DNA of 64,000 bases. It comes from Culex pipiens pallens. Taxonomy: Eukaryota > Arthropoda > Insecta > Diptera > Culicidae. Made by a program: the position numbers and the translations under genes. Within the stretch, counting starts at the first letter, position 1. Every line of letters begins with the position of its first letter. The notes beneath the pieces are model-generated. The model searched no databases, was not told where the DNA came from, and saw only the letters and a program-made list of their open reading frames with translations. Positions 24,750 through 36,968 of the stretch are shown one piece after another. The stretch is taken from NCBI RefSeq assembly GCF_016801865.2, contig NC_068938.1:84760272-84824271 (forward strand), in the 5' to 3' direction.

Positions 24750-24934
24750 TGTAGAATCTTCACTCCGTTCTAAACGTCCGCTCCATGCCACAATCCAATC
24801 TCAACTGCCAATTGACATCTCCTCTCTCGCTCCTCTTCGTTCGTTCGTTTGACAGATCTCTTCGCCTACACGCTGAACTTGCTTTACTCATTTTATGTGT
24901 TGGTTTTACACTTGGAATAACTCATAACTCTACA
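24750..24934 (-). repeat. LTR (5' LTR of the minus-strand element)
   Basis: 185 bp, same length and sequence by eye as 21518-21702. Expected to carry the promoter. I cannot identify a TATA box with confidence. Confidence 0.92.
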
Positions 24935-24944
24935 AAATGCACCG

Positions 24945-25660
24945 TTTTTGAGGTCTGTAAATTTTTTGGTCAACATTTTCTGAAAAAATGTCTTTTTTTT
25001 AATTTTTAAAATATTGTCCATTCTCGTTTATCTAAATTCTCGAAAAAAATCTTTTTTGACTTTGTTGATATGAACTTTAGTTGATGAGATAAGGACATGC
25101 AAATAATTGAAATAAACCCTTTACAACCAAACCCCACCTTTTACGAGCTTCGATTTAAAAAAAATCGCCAGAAATATATTTTTCAACCTATTTTTGATCT
25201 TTAAAAAGCATTGGAAATAAGAACTCTTAAATTTGTATAAAATGTATGAATTGGACATTTCCTAAATTTCAAGTAAAAAGAAGAATTCAGTAATTTTTTA
25301 GTGTCTTAGACTATGCCTTTACGCTTTTTTTACAATTTAAATGATAACGGTGTCATTTTATAGCAGAAAATGTGAAAAACAAGCAAAAAAACTGGAAAAG
25401 TGGCTATAAAAACATGAAAAAATAAGATAGGCAAAAGTTGTTCAAAATGACCTCCGGAACAAAGGAAAAATAAAAAAATCGAAAAAAATATTTGGGCAGT
25501 AGATGCTTAAGAAAATTGGGTTTTTGTGAGTGCTACCCATTTGGCCCTTAATTTTATTTTCAATCGATGATATCTTGGAAACTATTGATCCAATTTTCAA
25601 TGTTGACTCGTGTGAAATTTTCACTCTGGAGAAAATTTTATCAATTTTTTTAATCATGTT
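24945..25660. other. AT-rich non-coding DNA
   Basis: The sequence resumes the text interrupted at 21517. It resembles dispersed mosquito AT-rich repeats and carries no gene. Confidence 0.5.
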
Positions 25661-25663
25661 ATT

Positions 25664-25883
25664 CGCCCAAGTAACATTTTTTTTCAGGAGTTCTACAAGA
25701 GCTCTTCAAGATAGCTACAGCATAGCAGTTTGGACCGCGGTAGGATAAAATTCTCTTCAAAACATCTTCAGGAGTTTGGAAGAGTACTTGAAGAGAGTTT
25801 TATCCTACCGCGGTCCAAACTGCTATGCTGTAGCTATCTTGAAGAGCTCTTGTAGAACTCCTGGAAAAAATGTTACTTGGGCG
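25664..25883. mobile_element. 220-bp foldback MITE
   Basis: Almost the whole element is one inverted repeat: CGCCCAAGTAACATTTTTTT (25664 on) pairs with the complement ending at 25883. The arms of about 85-90 bp include GCATAGCAGTTTGGACCGCG, and the loop is about 40 bp. No target duplication is obvious. GCCCAAGTAATATTTTTA at 33302 looks like a related terminus. Confidence 0.87.
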
Positions 25884-27590
25884 TGATCTAAAACATGTAA
25901 TTTAATTTTTATCTCGAGAAGGGATTTTCTGATTGCTTCCCTTCTCCCACAACCGGTGTAAAAACATTCCGAAAATAAGGAGGCAAAATAATATTTAAAA
26001 AAAAACATTGAAAATGTAATTGCAACAACTGAGAATAATCTGAAATGCATTTTCCTTTTTCCTTTTTCTTAAATAGCATGTTTCGGTTTTGTTAACGATG
26101 TTTAGATTTTTTATTGTGATTTTTTTATTAACAATGCAGAAAAAAAATCTATTTTGAAATAAATGTTGGAAATGTTGTTAAAATTATCTCTTTGTTGATC
26201 AAATTGAGTTTTGAAAGCCTTGTAATAATGTAAGGTTGAATTTTAAAATTTTGATAATAATTTGTTTGAAAAGAGCAAAAAAATATATTTAAAAATCAAA
26301 ATTGAATCAATTCTCTCCGAGATATCACATTTTGCAATGCACAAGCTAATTTTGAAAAACGTACCATGAAATTTGAACACATTGTTCGTGGTTCCCAATT
26401 TCATGAACGGGTGTTCACGATTTTGGGAACTCTTTTTTCTCCGTGTAGGTGACAATCAGAAAACTCATTTTCAGTGAATTTAACCTTTTAGTGGCTGTAT
26501 CTCAGCAACCAGCAATTTTCTCATATCTTCAATAAAATTTGCGGTTTTGCCTCCATGGATAATCCTTCAATTGCAAAACTGTTTTATTTAATTTATTTTT
26601 TTATATATTTTTTTTAATATTTGTTTTAAAGATTCGGTTAAATTCACCTCCATTGTATAAACAACAACAACAGCAATTTCAAAGCATTGGGATGAAGTAT
26701 ACATTGAAATACCCATTACTTATGCAAAAATAAAATATTAGAACCATATTTAAGATGTTCTTTTTCAATGTTTACGTACGTTTTAAATGTTAGTATGTTT
26801 GGCAGGCTAGGAAATTGGTTCTATTTTCATCACATTTAAAGTTTCTCTTCGTTAAAACTAATTTATTTTAATATCAATTTTGCTTAAAACTTTCTTTCCA
26901 TCTTCCAACTGAGTTAACTTTTACTTGGCTAAATTGAAATTTAAGCTTTAATTGAACATCAAAGCATCAAAGCAGAAAACATGTATTCTGATGGAAATGG
27001 ATGCCTTTCTCTCAATTGCTAAAATAAAAATAACAAAAATGTCAAATTAAGTGAAAAAAGGGTAACAGCATGTATTTCCGTTAAGCACCTGATGTTGATC
27101 CATCATCACTGTGGCATTCAATTTAAAGCTTTTTTTTTATTATTTTAAATCAAGTTATAAATAGTTCAGTATGAAGTCTGCAAACAGATTTATAAAAAAA
27201 TACTTTATGATGAAATTGGAGCATTAGATGAAATTGGATTGTATTCATAACCTGCCAAAGATATTAGAAATTGCCCTGACGCCAGCATCCTACAATACAA
27301 AGTCTTTGAAAATTATTCAGGTTCAACAATTACTCAAATGTTTCTTGTTTTGACACTTTTTGACACACAGTACTATTTACTAGGTTTTGTTAAGTTTTCG
27401 GATTAATTTTGAACCCCAAAAATTTCAAAAAAAAAATACCATAACATTTTTAACATTTTAATTGGAATATAACGAACACCTGATGCCAATGCACAACCTA
27501 TAAACCAGAGTGATTTGGGATTACAATACACCCAGCTAGATTGAACTTAAGGAAGAAATTATTAGTAAAAGTGAATTTATGCTTATCAGG
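25884..27590. other. AT-rich non-coding DNA
   Basis: Imperfect hairpin GTTCCCAA...TTGGGAAC at about 26391-26431; otherwise no repeat boundary or gene seen. Confidence 0.5.
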
Positions 27591-29300
27591 TAGACCTCCC
27601 CGCCCCTTCCTCCCACCATGTTTCACACCTTTCAAGAGGATATCGGGGCACCATTTTCAACCGTTCGGATGACTGACGAGGAGATCGCATTCACCTTCTC
27701 GTGGAGTCTCGTTCCGGCTCGTCGAGGGGATACTACAACCAGGAGGGGCAGCCAATTTCTTCTCTTGCAAGACTTGAAGACGACGAGGGTGGCAGAGAGG
27801 CAAGATTGAAGTTTTATTCCGTGCAAAAGCAGAAAACATTTCAATCATCCTTTAGATTGAGTGTGACTGACAGTTCTATATATTTGTACGTGTGCAGAGC
27901 AGTCTCGTCGAGCAGTTTCGTGGTGAGGTGGGGTAGGATATTTTATGTCATCTTATAATATTCGTCTTCGAATTATGGGACGACGTCCCCGGACACGGTC
28001 CCAGAAGACCGGGTGTACTACTGTCCTTATGGTGCAGAATTTCAAGCATCACCGGTTTGGTGAGTGGTTGAAGGTGCCAAACGGTCCGTTCCAGTTCACA
28101 GTGCCGGACAGAGGGAAGACCGCAGGCCTCAGAGTAACGTCGTCGTTGCATTTCCGGCATCCTCTGGGACAGACAGGAAGTGCGCGGTGACAAAAAAGTG
28201 CCCCGTCAGTGAGTCATAATTTCATGGGCCAGTGGGTTTTTAAGCATGGGAAGAGTCATTTTTTTTTTTCATTTCGAGAGTTCAATTGTTGAGGAATGTG
28301 AGAGTGTGATTTGCGAGGCTGAGTCCAATTTTCGATGAGTGGTGGGAAAACTGACTACCAGCTTTAAAATTATTGATTGGAAATTCAACGAGAATTATCT
28401 AGGATTCATCAAAAAATATCGTTATTTTACAATGGAACCTTTTTTTGGAATTTCAATCTGAATTTTTTTTCACTTACATTACTGATTGAGGAGTTGAAAA
28501 GCTTCTGGATTCGTTAATTCAATCAACCAACAAAGTCACATCAGTCACATCAGTTTGGAAGAACCCAAAATCCTCCTAGACAAACCAATCGACATTGGAT
28601 TGATAAAAGCTTTTCTCTCACAGTTGTTCTTGTCGCGTGGAAACCGACAAAAGAATTCAAAAAAAATCACCCACTCATCCGAGAGAAATCACATCACCAA
28701 AAAGAAATACCTCCAATCAAACAAAACGATTTTGATTAATGTCAAAAATCAGATTGGAATAATATATCAAGGAATTTCTGTTTGTTTGGCAAATCTGAAA
28801 TGACTGCACGGCAGCTGGATTCCGTTGGTTCTCCCTGGCTCTCCTTCGAAACCCTGAAGAGCTGCTCCTCCAAGTGAAATACCTGAAAACATGGCACGAC
28901 ACGGTGATGTGTGCTCTAGAACAACCCCCGACCTCCTTCTTCCACCAAAGCCTTCCAGCGAGATTCATTTTGCCTCCTCTTTGAGTTTTCAAGAAAAATA
29001 AATAATTGATTTAAAACGTTTGTTCTTTCTGCCGAGTGTGGCAGCAGTTTTGGCTGCTAGCGTGGTGTGGTGCTCCAGGGGTTTTCCGGCCACACAGATT
29101 TGCCAACGACGACGACGAGACACGTGGAAATCTGAGGTGGAAAATCCAAAACAGAATTTAAATTTTGCCCCTGATGTGGCTCGGCGAATGGTGCCGGCTT
29201 GGGAGACGAATCAAACTCAAGGAGCAGAGTGATTGTCCAGGTTTTGGCTCAGCAGTGGCAGAGGATTCGTGAACGCAAAATTGTCCCATGACATTATGAT
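27591..29300. other. GC-richer unique-looking DNA, no gene recognised
   Basis: Contains overlapping frames of 60-91 codons in conflicting frames and strands with no domain. 28,380-28,800 is AT-rich. Could be intron or intergenic DNA. Confidence 0.4.
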
Positions 29301-29310
29301 CTCTTTGATT

Positions 29311-29803
29311 AAAAAAAAAAAAAAACAAAAAAACAAAAAGCAAAAAGCAAAAAGCAAAAAGCAAAAAGCAAAAAGCAAAAAGCAAAAAGCAAAAAGCATA
29401 AAGCAAAAAGCAAAAAGCAAAAAGCAAAAAGCAAAAAGCAAAAAGCAAAAAGCAAAAAGCAAAAAGCAAAAAGCAAAAAGCAAAAAGCAAAAAGCAAAAA
29501 GCAAAAAGCAAAAAGCAAAAAGCAAAAAGCAAAAAGCAAAAAGCAAAAAGCAAAAAGCAAAAAGCAAAAAGCAAAAAGCAAAAAGCAAAAAGCAAAAAGC
29601 AAAAAGCAAAAAGCAAAAAGCAAAAAGCAAAAAGCAAAAAGCAAAAAGCAAAAAGCAAAAAGCAAAAAGCAAAAAGCAAAAAGCAAAAAGCAAAAAGCAA
29701 AAAGCAAAAAGCAAAAAGCAAAAAGCAAAAAGCAAAAAGCAAAAAGCAAAAAGCAAAAAGCAAAAAGCAAAAAGCAAAAAGCAAAAAGCAAAAAGCAAAA
29801 AGC
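29311..29803. repeat. (AAAAAGC)n array
   Basis: After an A-run at 29311-29325, a 7-bp unit AAAAAGC repeats about 67 times with one visible substitution (CATAAAGC near 29397). The long frames through it on both strands are artefacts of a 7-mer without stops. Confidence 0.97.
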
Positions 29804-30818
29804 AAGAAGACAAGAAGACAAGAAGACAAAAGACAAGAAGACAAGAAGACAAGAAGACAAGAAGACAAGAAGACAAGAAGACAAGAAGACAAGAAGACAA
29901 GAAGACAAGAAGACAAGAAGACAAGAAGACAAGAAGACAAGAAGACAAGAAGACAAGAAGACAAGAAGACAAGAAGACAAGAAGACAAGAAGACAAGAAG
30001 ACAAGAAGACAAGAAGACAAGAAGACAAGAAGACAAGAAGACAAGAAGACAAGAAGACAAGAAAACAAGAAGACAAGAAGACAAGAAGACAAGAAGACAA
30101 GAAGACAAGAAGACAAGAAGACAAGAAGACAAGAAGACAAGAAGACAAGAAGACAAGAAGACAAGAAGACAAGAAGACAAGAAGACAAGAAGACAAGAAG
30201 ACAAGAAGACAAGAAGACAAGAAGACAAGAAGAAAAGAAGACAAGAAGACAAGAAGACAAGAAGACAAGAAGACAAGAAGACAAGAAGACAAGAAGACAA
30301 GAAGACAAGAAGACAAGAAGACAAGAAGACAAGAAGACAAGAAGACAAGAAGACAAGAAGACAAGAAGACAAGAAGACAAGAAGACAAGAAGACAAGAAG
30401 ACAAGAAGACAAGAAGACAAGAAGACAAGAAGACAAGAAGACAAGAAGACAAGAAGACAAGAAGACAAGAAGACAAGAAGACAAGAAGACAAGAAGACAA
30501 GAAGACAAGAAGACAAGAAGACAAGAAGACAAGAAGACAAGAAGACAAGAAGACAAGAAGACAAGAAGACAAGAAGACAAGAAGACAAGAAGACAAGAAG
30601 ACAAGAAGACAAGAAGACAAGAAGACAAGAAAACAAGAAGACAAGAAGACAAGAAGACAAGAAGACATGAAGACAAGAAGACAAGAAGACAAGAAGACAA
30701 GAAGACAAGAAGACAAGAAGACAAGAAGACAAGAAGACAAGAAGACAAGAAGACAAGAAGACAAGAAGACAAGAAGACAAGAAGACAAGAAGACAAGAAG
30801 ACAAGAAGACAAGAAGAC
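29804..30818. repeat. (AAGACAAG)n array
   Basis: An 8-bp unit AAGACAAG repeats about 127 times directly after the AAAAAGC array. Defects are few: one shortened unit near 29828 and single substitutions near 30063, 30235, 30631 and 30667. Frames of about 500 codons crossing both arrays are not genes. Confidence 0.97.
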
Positions 30819-30829
30819 CAAAGACAACT

Positions 30830-31680
30830 AAATAAATGAAATCTTCATAGAATTTTCAAATTAGAAACCTGTCCCCATAATTGAACGATAAGACAAATAT
30901 GCGTTCAAAGGACATAACTGATCATCGTGTCTGCCCGTTCGATGGTGCTCCACGTGTCCGGATGTGTGGCACGTCACGTGGTTTCGATTTTTGTGAAGCG
31001 GCAAATATCATTTTTGAAAGCTTTCAGAAGCATAATGCATTTTCCCCAGGTATCGGTTTTGTCCTGCCGGGTCATTGGGAAGATTCTCCTGAGGGTCCAT
31101 CCGACCAACGATCCAGAGGAGCCTTGAGAGAGGTGTTTTGCCCAACGTGACGTGAGCGCAAATGGACGCAATTTTTCCGGGCCGGTTCCCGCCCCAGCAG
31201 ACAATTGGATCACTTTAAATCCAGCCTCCGTCCATCGCATAATGCTTCCACAAATCACTTCAGCCAGAGGACTAATCTCCCTCCGGTGAGCTGGAATCTA
31301 TGTGACGTACCTGTTTGTAGCAGGGGTGGCCAAGACACAGAACGGACCGACCCGGGACTCGTCAGACAATGTTGTTGGGCCGGGAACACGACACATCATA
31401 CAGGAGAGGAATAGGTTTAATTGTTGTTGTTGTTGTCCTTTGATTTGCAGAGCTACCCCAACATCAAACGGAGTTTTGATTTTATTATATCGGGATTAAA
31501 ATGTCAGAAAGGTTACGGCTCCGGGCGACGGCCGACGACGACGTTAGAGCATTTTCAACTTGATCTGCTGCAACAAAATTAGCTTGTTTGGTTTACTGAT
31601 GGGGTTTGCTAATTTGGGGAATTCTTTTGAACGCCTAATCTCCTAAACTCCTTGAGGGATTTTGGTAAAAAAGATTTCAT
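30830..31680. other. GC-richer unique-looking DNA
   Basis: No repeat and no supported exon; several short conflicting frames. Confidence 0.4.
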
Positions 31681-31684
31681 ATCC

Positions 31685-32005
31685 AAGTGTCTCTCTCTGT
31701 TGACAGTCACTTACTGGTGATCGTTACTCACTATTGACTGTCGCTCAATTTTGATTGTCACTCTCTGTTGACTATTGTCCTTTGTTGACTGTCACTCACT
31801 GTTGATTATTCCTTCTTGTGAACGGTCGCTCTCTGTTGTATGTTACTCCCTATTGACTGTCTCTCACTATTGATTGTCGCTTAACATTATCATTGGCTGT
31901 TGATTTCCTCTCCCTGTTGACTGTCACTCTCTGTTTACAATCACTCACTGTGGACTATCACTCTTTGTGGCAGTTGAGTGATTCTTTGTGACTGTCGCTC
32001 GCTTC
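31685..32005. repeat. Degenerate TGTTGACTGTCACTC-type repeats
   Basis: About fifteen imperfect copies of a 16-24-bp motif related to CTCTCTGTTGACTGTCACTC. Spacing varies and copies are diverged, so it is an old tandem array. Confidence 0.8.
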
Positions 32006-32009
32006 TCAG

Positions 32010-33300
32010 CAGATTTTCAGATTAACAATCTCATAACCTACGATTTCTCACCCAGACAAGCGCGCCCAATTTCTGCTTGTTGGTCACAACTCTCACACTC
32101 AAACGTACCAAGCCGGCATGTCATCCGCGTGTAATGTTGTTTGTCTTCAATAATTAATGGCGTATGTAAAATGAGCTACCCTCGAACTTCCCTTCCGTCG
32201 CTCTGGCGGCACAGATCTCGATCGGCAAACTTCGTCTGGTCGTCGTATCGGTGTGACTGAAGGGGAAATCAATCCGTCATCGGTGATTTCTTCGCGCGTC
32301 ATTTGCAAACCTCCTCGCCCACAGCGGACAGGGTTGCCATCGCGGGGGTGACATTTGCACACCTGACCGGCTGGCGACCCTAGAAGTTCGCTCCAATTTC
32401 GCACCGAAGGCAGCCGAGCCGTCTGGATGTCTGGAGCAGGAAGCGTCTGACTGACGAACGAGGACGAATGAATGCAAGAAAAAAGGTTGACTGGCGAGCG
32501 CATTAAAATGTCAAAAGTGTGATGATTTGTTTGATTGATAAGGGTTCGCTCGTCGTTCGCTACGGACCGGGAAGCAAGTTCCGTCTGCTGCTGGGGTGAC
32601 TGATTCTTAGGGAAAGATGAATCGGAAACTGTGAATGGGAGAGATGGTGTGACCCGTTGGTTTGTCCAAGACGATTGGAATTTTTTGATAATTTTGCAGA
32701 CATTTTTTGTGGGTGATTTCCCCTTGTTATATAATCTGCTTCTTTGAAGGTCATTTTTAATTTAATAACAAGCCATACGACTTTTCATGAACTATAAAAA
32801 AGTATTTTTGAATTCAAATTTAATGTTATTGCCATCTAAAATAAACCCTAAGATTATCAAACTTAGATATTAAGGATATTGGTGTTATGTTGAAAGTCAT
32901 TATATTTTTAAAAAGCATGTTTGATGTGAGGTCATATAGAACATGCCTTTGTAGTAAGAATATTCATCGCTGCTTTCAAATGTGTTTAACAGGCAATCTT
33001 TCATGTAATTTTATATTTTGGATTTTACTAAAACGTTGTGAAGGCCTTCTCTGTTAATAGTAGTGATACGTAAATATTCGAATATATGTGTCTTTTGAAT
33101 GAAATGTCTGATCGATTCGGTACCTTCAGCAAATTTGTAGTTGTTCTAATCAATTAGGTTCCTCTTAAAAAAAAACTGTTGATTTTATCATCAACTTTTG
33201 TTTTACAGAAAAAAAATACTATTTTCCAAACTTCATTTTCGTAAAAAAAAATCGCATTTTTTTCTACCAAAAACCGCAATTTTGAGCTTAAGAGAAATAC
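32010..33300. other. Mixed non-coding DNA
   Basis: 32,100-32,600 is GC-richer, with a 118-codon minus-strand frame without recognisable features. 32,760-33,300 is AT-rich and carries scraps of the repeats at 19.4 kb and 7.3 kb. Confidence 0.45.
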
Positions 33301-33555
33301 GCCCAAGTAATATTTTTAAACCAACTAGCCACCATCTAGTTTTATTGAGATTTTCTGGTAGCATCTCTATCTTTTTTTAGGGCATTCACACAAACAATAG
33401 GCAAGAGCTAATTAGTAGGTTCGAACAAGGTTTTAGGCCTCGTACACAAAACGTTGAGACAATAAAAGCCAAATGGCTTTCAATAAGGTTTTATGAATGT
33501 TTTAAGAGAGTCATGAAACTCTAATGGCATTGTTATGCTAAACGGTTTTATCGCA

Positions 33556-33783
33556 AAAACGAAAAAACGAAACTATTGGCACTACGCCCCCCGGGGCATG
33601 GCCTTCCTCTAACGTGGGATTTCTGCTCCAGCGCCTCTGACGAGACAGGAGAAACCGGGACCGACGTTTTACTTCACCATCCGATAGAAGCTCAGTGGAT
33701 AAGGCGGGAATCGAACCCGCGTCTCATAGCATCATCGGGATCGGCAGCCGAAGCCGCTACCCCTGCGCCACGAGACCCACCCC
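33556..33783 (-). mobile_element. tRNA-derived SINE (minus strand)
   Basis: Flanked by GGTTTTATCGCA (33544-33555, 33784-33795), with possibly one more matching base. On the minus strand, a tRNA-like head has an A-box-like TGGCGCAGGGGTAGCGG and a B-box-like GGGTTCGATTCCC (complement of 33706-33718). The low-complexity tail is the complement of 33556-33575. Short, with no coding capacity. Confidence 0.88.
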
Positions 33784-34545
33784 GGTTTTATCGCATGCTT
33801 CTTTAAAACCAAAGGGGTTTTAGCTGTCAAGTTAGTGACATTAGACATGCAAAAAGCTTGCTTAAAACCATAAGCTCCTAAAATAGCATATAATGCGGCC
33901 AACTAGCAATGCATGAATATGGCGCTAAACACGTGTTCTAATGGAAAGTGATTGACTGCCATCTTGGTAAAAAAAATATATATTTAAGTTTGATGAAAAC
34001 ACTCATTTATGCTAAATGTTTGTAAATAATTTGAACATTTTGCCCAAAGAATTGCAATACAATATTTTTTAGATTAAAAACAATAATTAATTACTAAAGA
34101 CTGATTACACTACTCGACAAAACAAAACTTGTGTCAAGGGATTGACGATATCTCATCGGTTCCTCAGAGAAAAGGCATCCCCGAATCCGATGCAATCGAC
34201 AGAATTTGATTTTATGTCCACGCGGACTGACGAGAAGCTGGTAAATTTTTTAACATAAAAAAATCGAACAATTTAAAAAAAAACTTGCGTCTCCTCCCAA
34301 CTATATGAGCCATCTACAAAAATATGGAGGCGCCTGGTGCATAGCCATTTCCTTTAAGCACAACGGAAACAACCAATACAAATGTATAAAAAAGTTGTCA
34401 AGTTCGGGGGGTCCACAGCTAGCATTTTTTGTACGATTATAAAAATAAATATTAAAAGTTTAAAATTAAAATATTTGAAAAACATTTTTTTTAAATATAT
34501 TTGTTTACTAAAATTTTATGTTTCTCAAAGGTCTATGGGTACTTC

Positions 34546-36894
34546 GGGATGTCCATGGTAATCCAAGGACTCCCTAGAGTTAAGATCTATGAGTCTACCG
34601 CCGTAACAAGCAAGATGTCGTCGGATTTTGACCCCGGATTATGTGCGTATAGCATCAGTGGATATGGTAGACTACTATATGAATGTAATGGGATGTACAT
34701 GGTCATCCAAGGACTCCCTGGAGTTAAGATCTACGAGTCTACCGCCGTAACAAGCAAGAGGTCGTCGGATTTTGACCCCGGATCATGTTAGTATAGCATC
34801 AGTGGATATGGTAGACTACTATATGAATGTAATGGGATGTACATGGTCATCCAAGGACTCCCTGGAGTTAAGATCTACGAGTCTACCACCGTAACAAGCA
34901 AGAGGTCGTCGGATTTTGACCCCGGATCATGTGAGTATAGCATCAGTGGATATGGTAGACTACTATATGAATGTAATGGGATGTACATGGTCATCCAAGG
35001 ACTCCCTGGAGTTAAGATCTACGAGTCTACCGCCGTAACAAGCAAGAGGTCGTCGGATTTTGACCCCGGATCATGTGAGTATAGCATCAGTGGATATGGT
35101 AGACTACTATATGAATGTAATGGGATGTATATGGTCATCCAAGGACTCCCTGGAGTTAAGATCTACGAGTCTACCGCCGTAACAAGCAAGAGGTCGTCGG
35201 ATTTTGACCCCGGATCATGTGCGTATAGCACCAGTGGATATGGTAGACTACTATATGAATGTAATGGGATGTACATGGTCATCCAAGGACTCCCTGGAGT
35301 TAAGATCTACGAGTCTACCGCCGTAACAAGCAAGAGGTCGTCGGATTTTGACCCCGGATCATGTGAGTATAGCATCAGTGGATATGGTAGACTACTATAT
35401 GAATGTAATGGGATGTATATGGTCATCCAAGGACTCCCTGGAGTTAAGATCTACGAGTCTACCGCCGTAACAAGCAAGAGGTCGTCGGATTTTGACCCCG
35501 GATCATGTGCGTATAGCACCAGTGGATATGGTAGACTACTATATGAATGTAATGGGATGTCCATGGTCATCCAAGGACTCCCTGGAGTTAAGATCTACGA
35601 GTCTACCGCCGTAACAAGCAAGAGGTCGTCGGATTTTGACCCCGGATCATGTTAGTATAGCATCAGTGGATATGGTAGACTACTATATGAATGTAATGGG
35701 ATGTACATGGTCATCCAAGGACTCCCTGGAGTTAAGATCTACGAGTCTACCGCCGTAACAAGCAAGAGGTCGTCGGATTTTGACCCCGGATCATGTGAGT
35801 ATAGCATCAGTGGATATGGTAGACTACTATATGAATGTAATGGGATGTACATGGTCATCCAAGGACTCCCTGGAGTTAAGATCTACGAGTCTACCGCCGT
35901 AACAAGCAAGAGGTCGTCGGATTTTGACCCCGGATCATGTGAGTATAGCATCAGTGGATATGGTAGACTACTATATGAATGTAATGGGATGTATATGGTC
36001 ATCCAAGGACTCCCTGGAGTTAAGATCTACGAGTCTACCGCCGTAACAAGCAAGAGGTCGTCGGATTTTGACCCCGGATCATGTGCGTATAGCACCAGTG
36101 GATATGGTAGACTACTATATGAATGTAATGGGATATCCATGGTCATCCAAGGACTCCCTGGAGTTAAGATCTACGAGTCTACCGCCGTAACAAGCAAGAG
36201 GTCGTCGGATTTTGACCCCGGATTATGTGCGTATAGCATCAGTGGATATGGTAGACTACTATATGAATGTAATGGGATGTACATGGTCATCCAAGGACTC
36301 CCTGGAGTTAAGATCTACGAGTCTACCGCCGTAACAAGCAAGAGGTCGTCGGATTTTGACCCCGGATCATGTGAGTATAGCATCAGTGGATATGGTAGAC
36401 TACTATATGAATGTAATGGGATGTATATGGTCATCCAAGGACTCCCTGGAGTTAAGATCTACGAGTCTACCGCCGTAACAAGCAAGAGGTCGTCGGATTT
36501 TGACCCCGGATTATGTGCGTATAGCATCAGTGGATATGGTAGACTACTATATGAATGTAATGGGATGTACATGGTCATCCAAGGACTCCCTGGAGTTAAG
36601 ATCTACGAGTCTACCGCCGTAACAAGCAAGAGGTCGTCGGATTTTGACCCCGGATCATGTGAGTATAGCATCAGTGGATATGGTAGACTACTATATGAAT
36701 GTAATGGGATGTATATGGTCATCCAAGGACTCCCTGGAGTTAAGATCTACGAGTCTACCGCCGTAACAAGCAAGAGGTCGTCGGATTTTGACCCCGGATC
36801 ATGTGCGTATAGCACCAGTGGATATGGTAGACTACTATATGAATGTAATGGGATGTCCATGGTCATCCAAGGACTCCCTGGAGTTAAGATCTAC
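34546..36894 (+). repeat. 144-bp tandem array, left arm of foldback 2
   Basis: About sixteen units. GGGATGTACATGGTCATCC or a close variant recurs every 144 bp. Units are about 97-99 percent alike by eye and differ at a few recurrent positions (TACATGG/TCCATGG, GAGTATAG/GCGTATAG, GCATCAG/GCACCAG). The frame is open through each 48-codon unit except where TGTGAGTATAG is TGTTAGTATAG, which places a stop (34787-34791, 35651-35655). Confidence 0.96.
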
Positions 36895-36968
36895 AATCGA
36901 TGTAAAGTTATCGAAATATTTAAGTTTGAACGATGAACAAAAGTCCTTGCTTACCACTTTAGCCAAAC
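36895..36968. other. Centre of foldback 2
   Basis: About 74 bp that do not belong to the 144-bp unit and separate the two inverted arrays. It would be the loop of any hairpin formed by the element. Confidence 0.75.

Larger units (their letters stand above)
21518..24934 (-). mobile_element. Non-autonomous LTR retrotransposon, intact structure
   Basis: Two 185-bp terminal repeats (21518-21702, 24750-24934) begin TG, end CA and appear identical by eye. AAATG flanks both sides (21513-21517, 24935-24939), a 5-bp target duplication. On the minus strand, a TGG-starting primer-binding site (complement of 24729-24747) begins two bases inside the leading LTR. A purine tract AAGGAGAGAGA (complement of 21703-21713) abuts the other LTR. 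These signals fix the orientation. The interior (about 3 kb, including a SINE of nearly 300 bp) has no gag, protease, reverse transcriptase or integrase frame, so proteins must come from another element. Matching LTRs point to recent insertion. Confidence 0.93.

Noticed and set aside
24225..24773. 182-codon repeat protein inside the LTR element
   Set aside because: It is the 41-bp minisatellite read on the strand opposite to the element; the same peptide shows up in all three frames.
29158..30831. Overlapping open frames of 495-548 codons on both strands
   Set aside because: They run through 7-bp and 8-bp simple repeats that lack stops in several frames at once; the peptides are pure periodic repeats.
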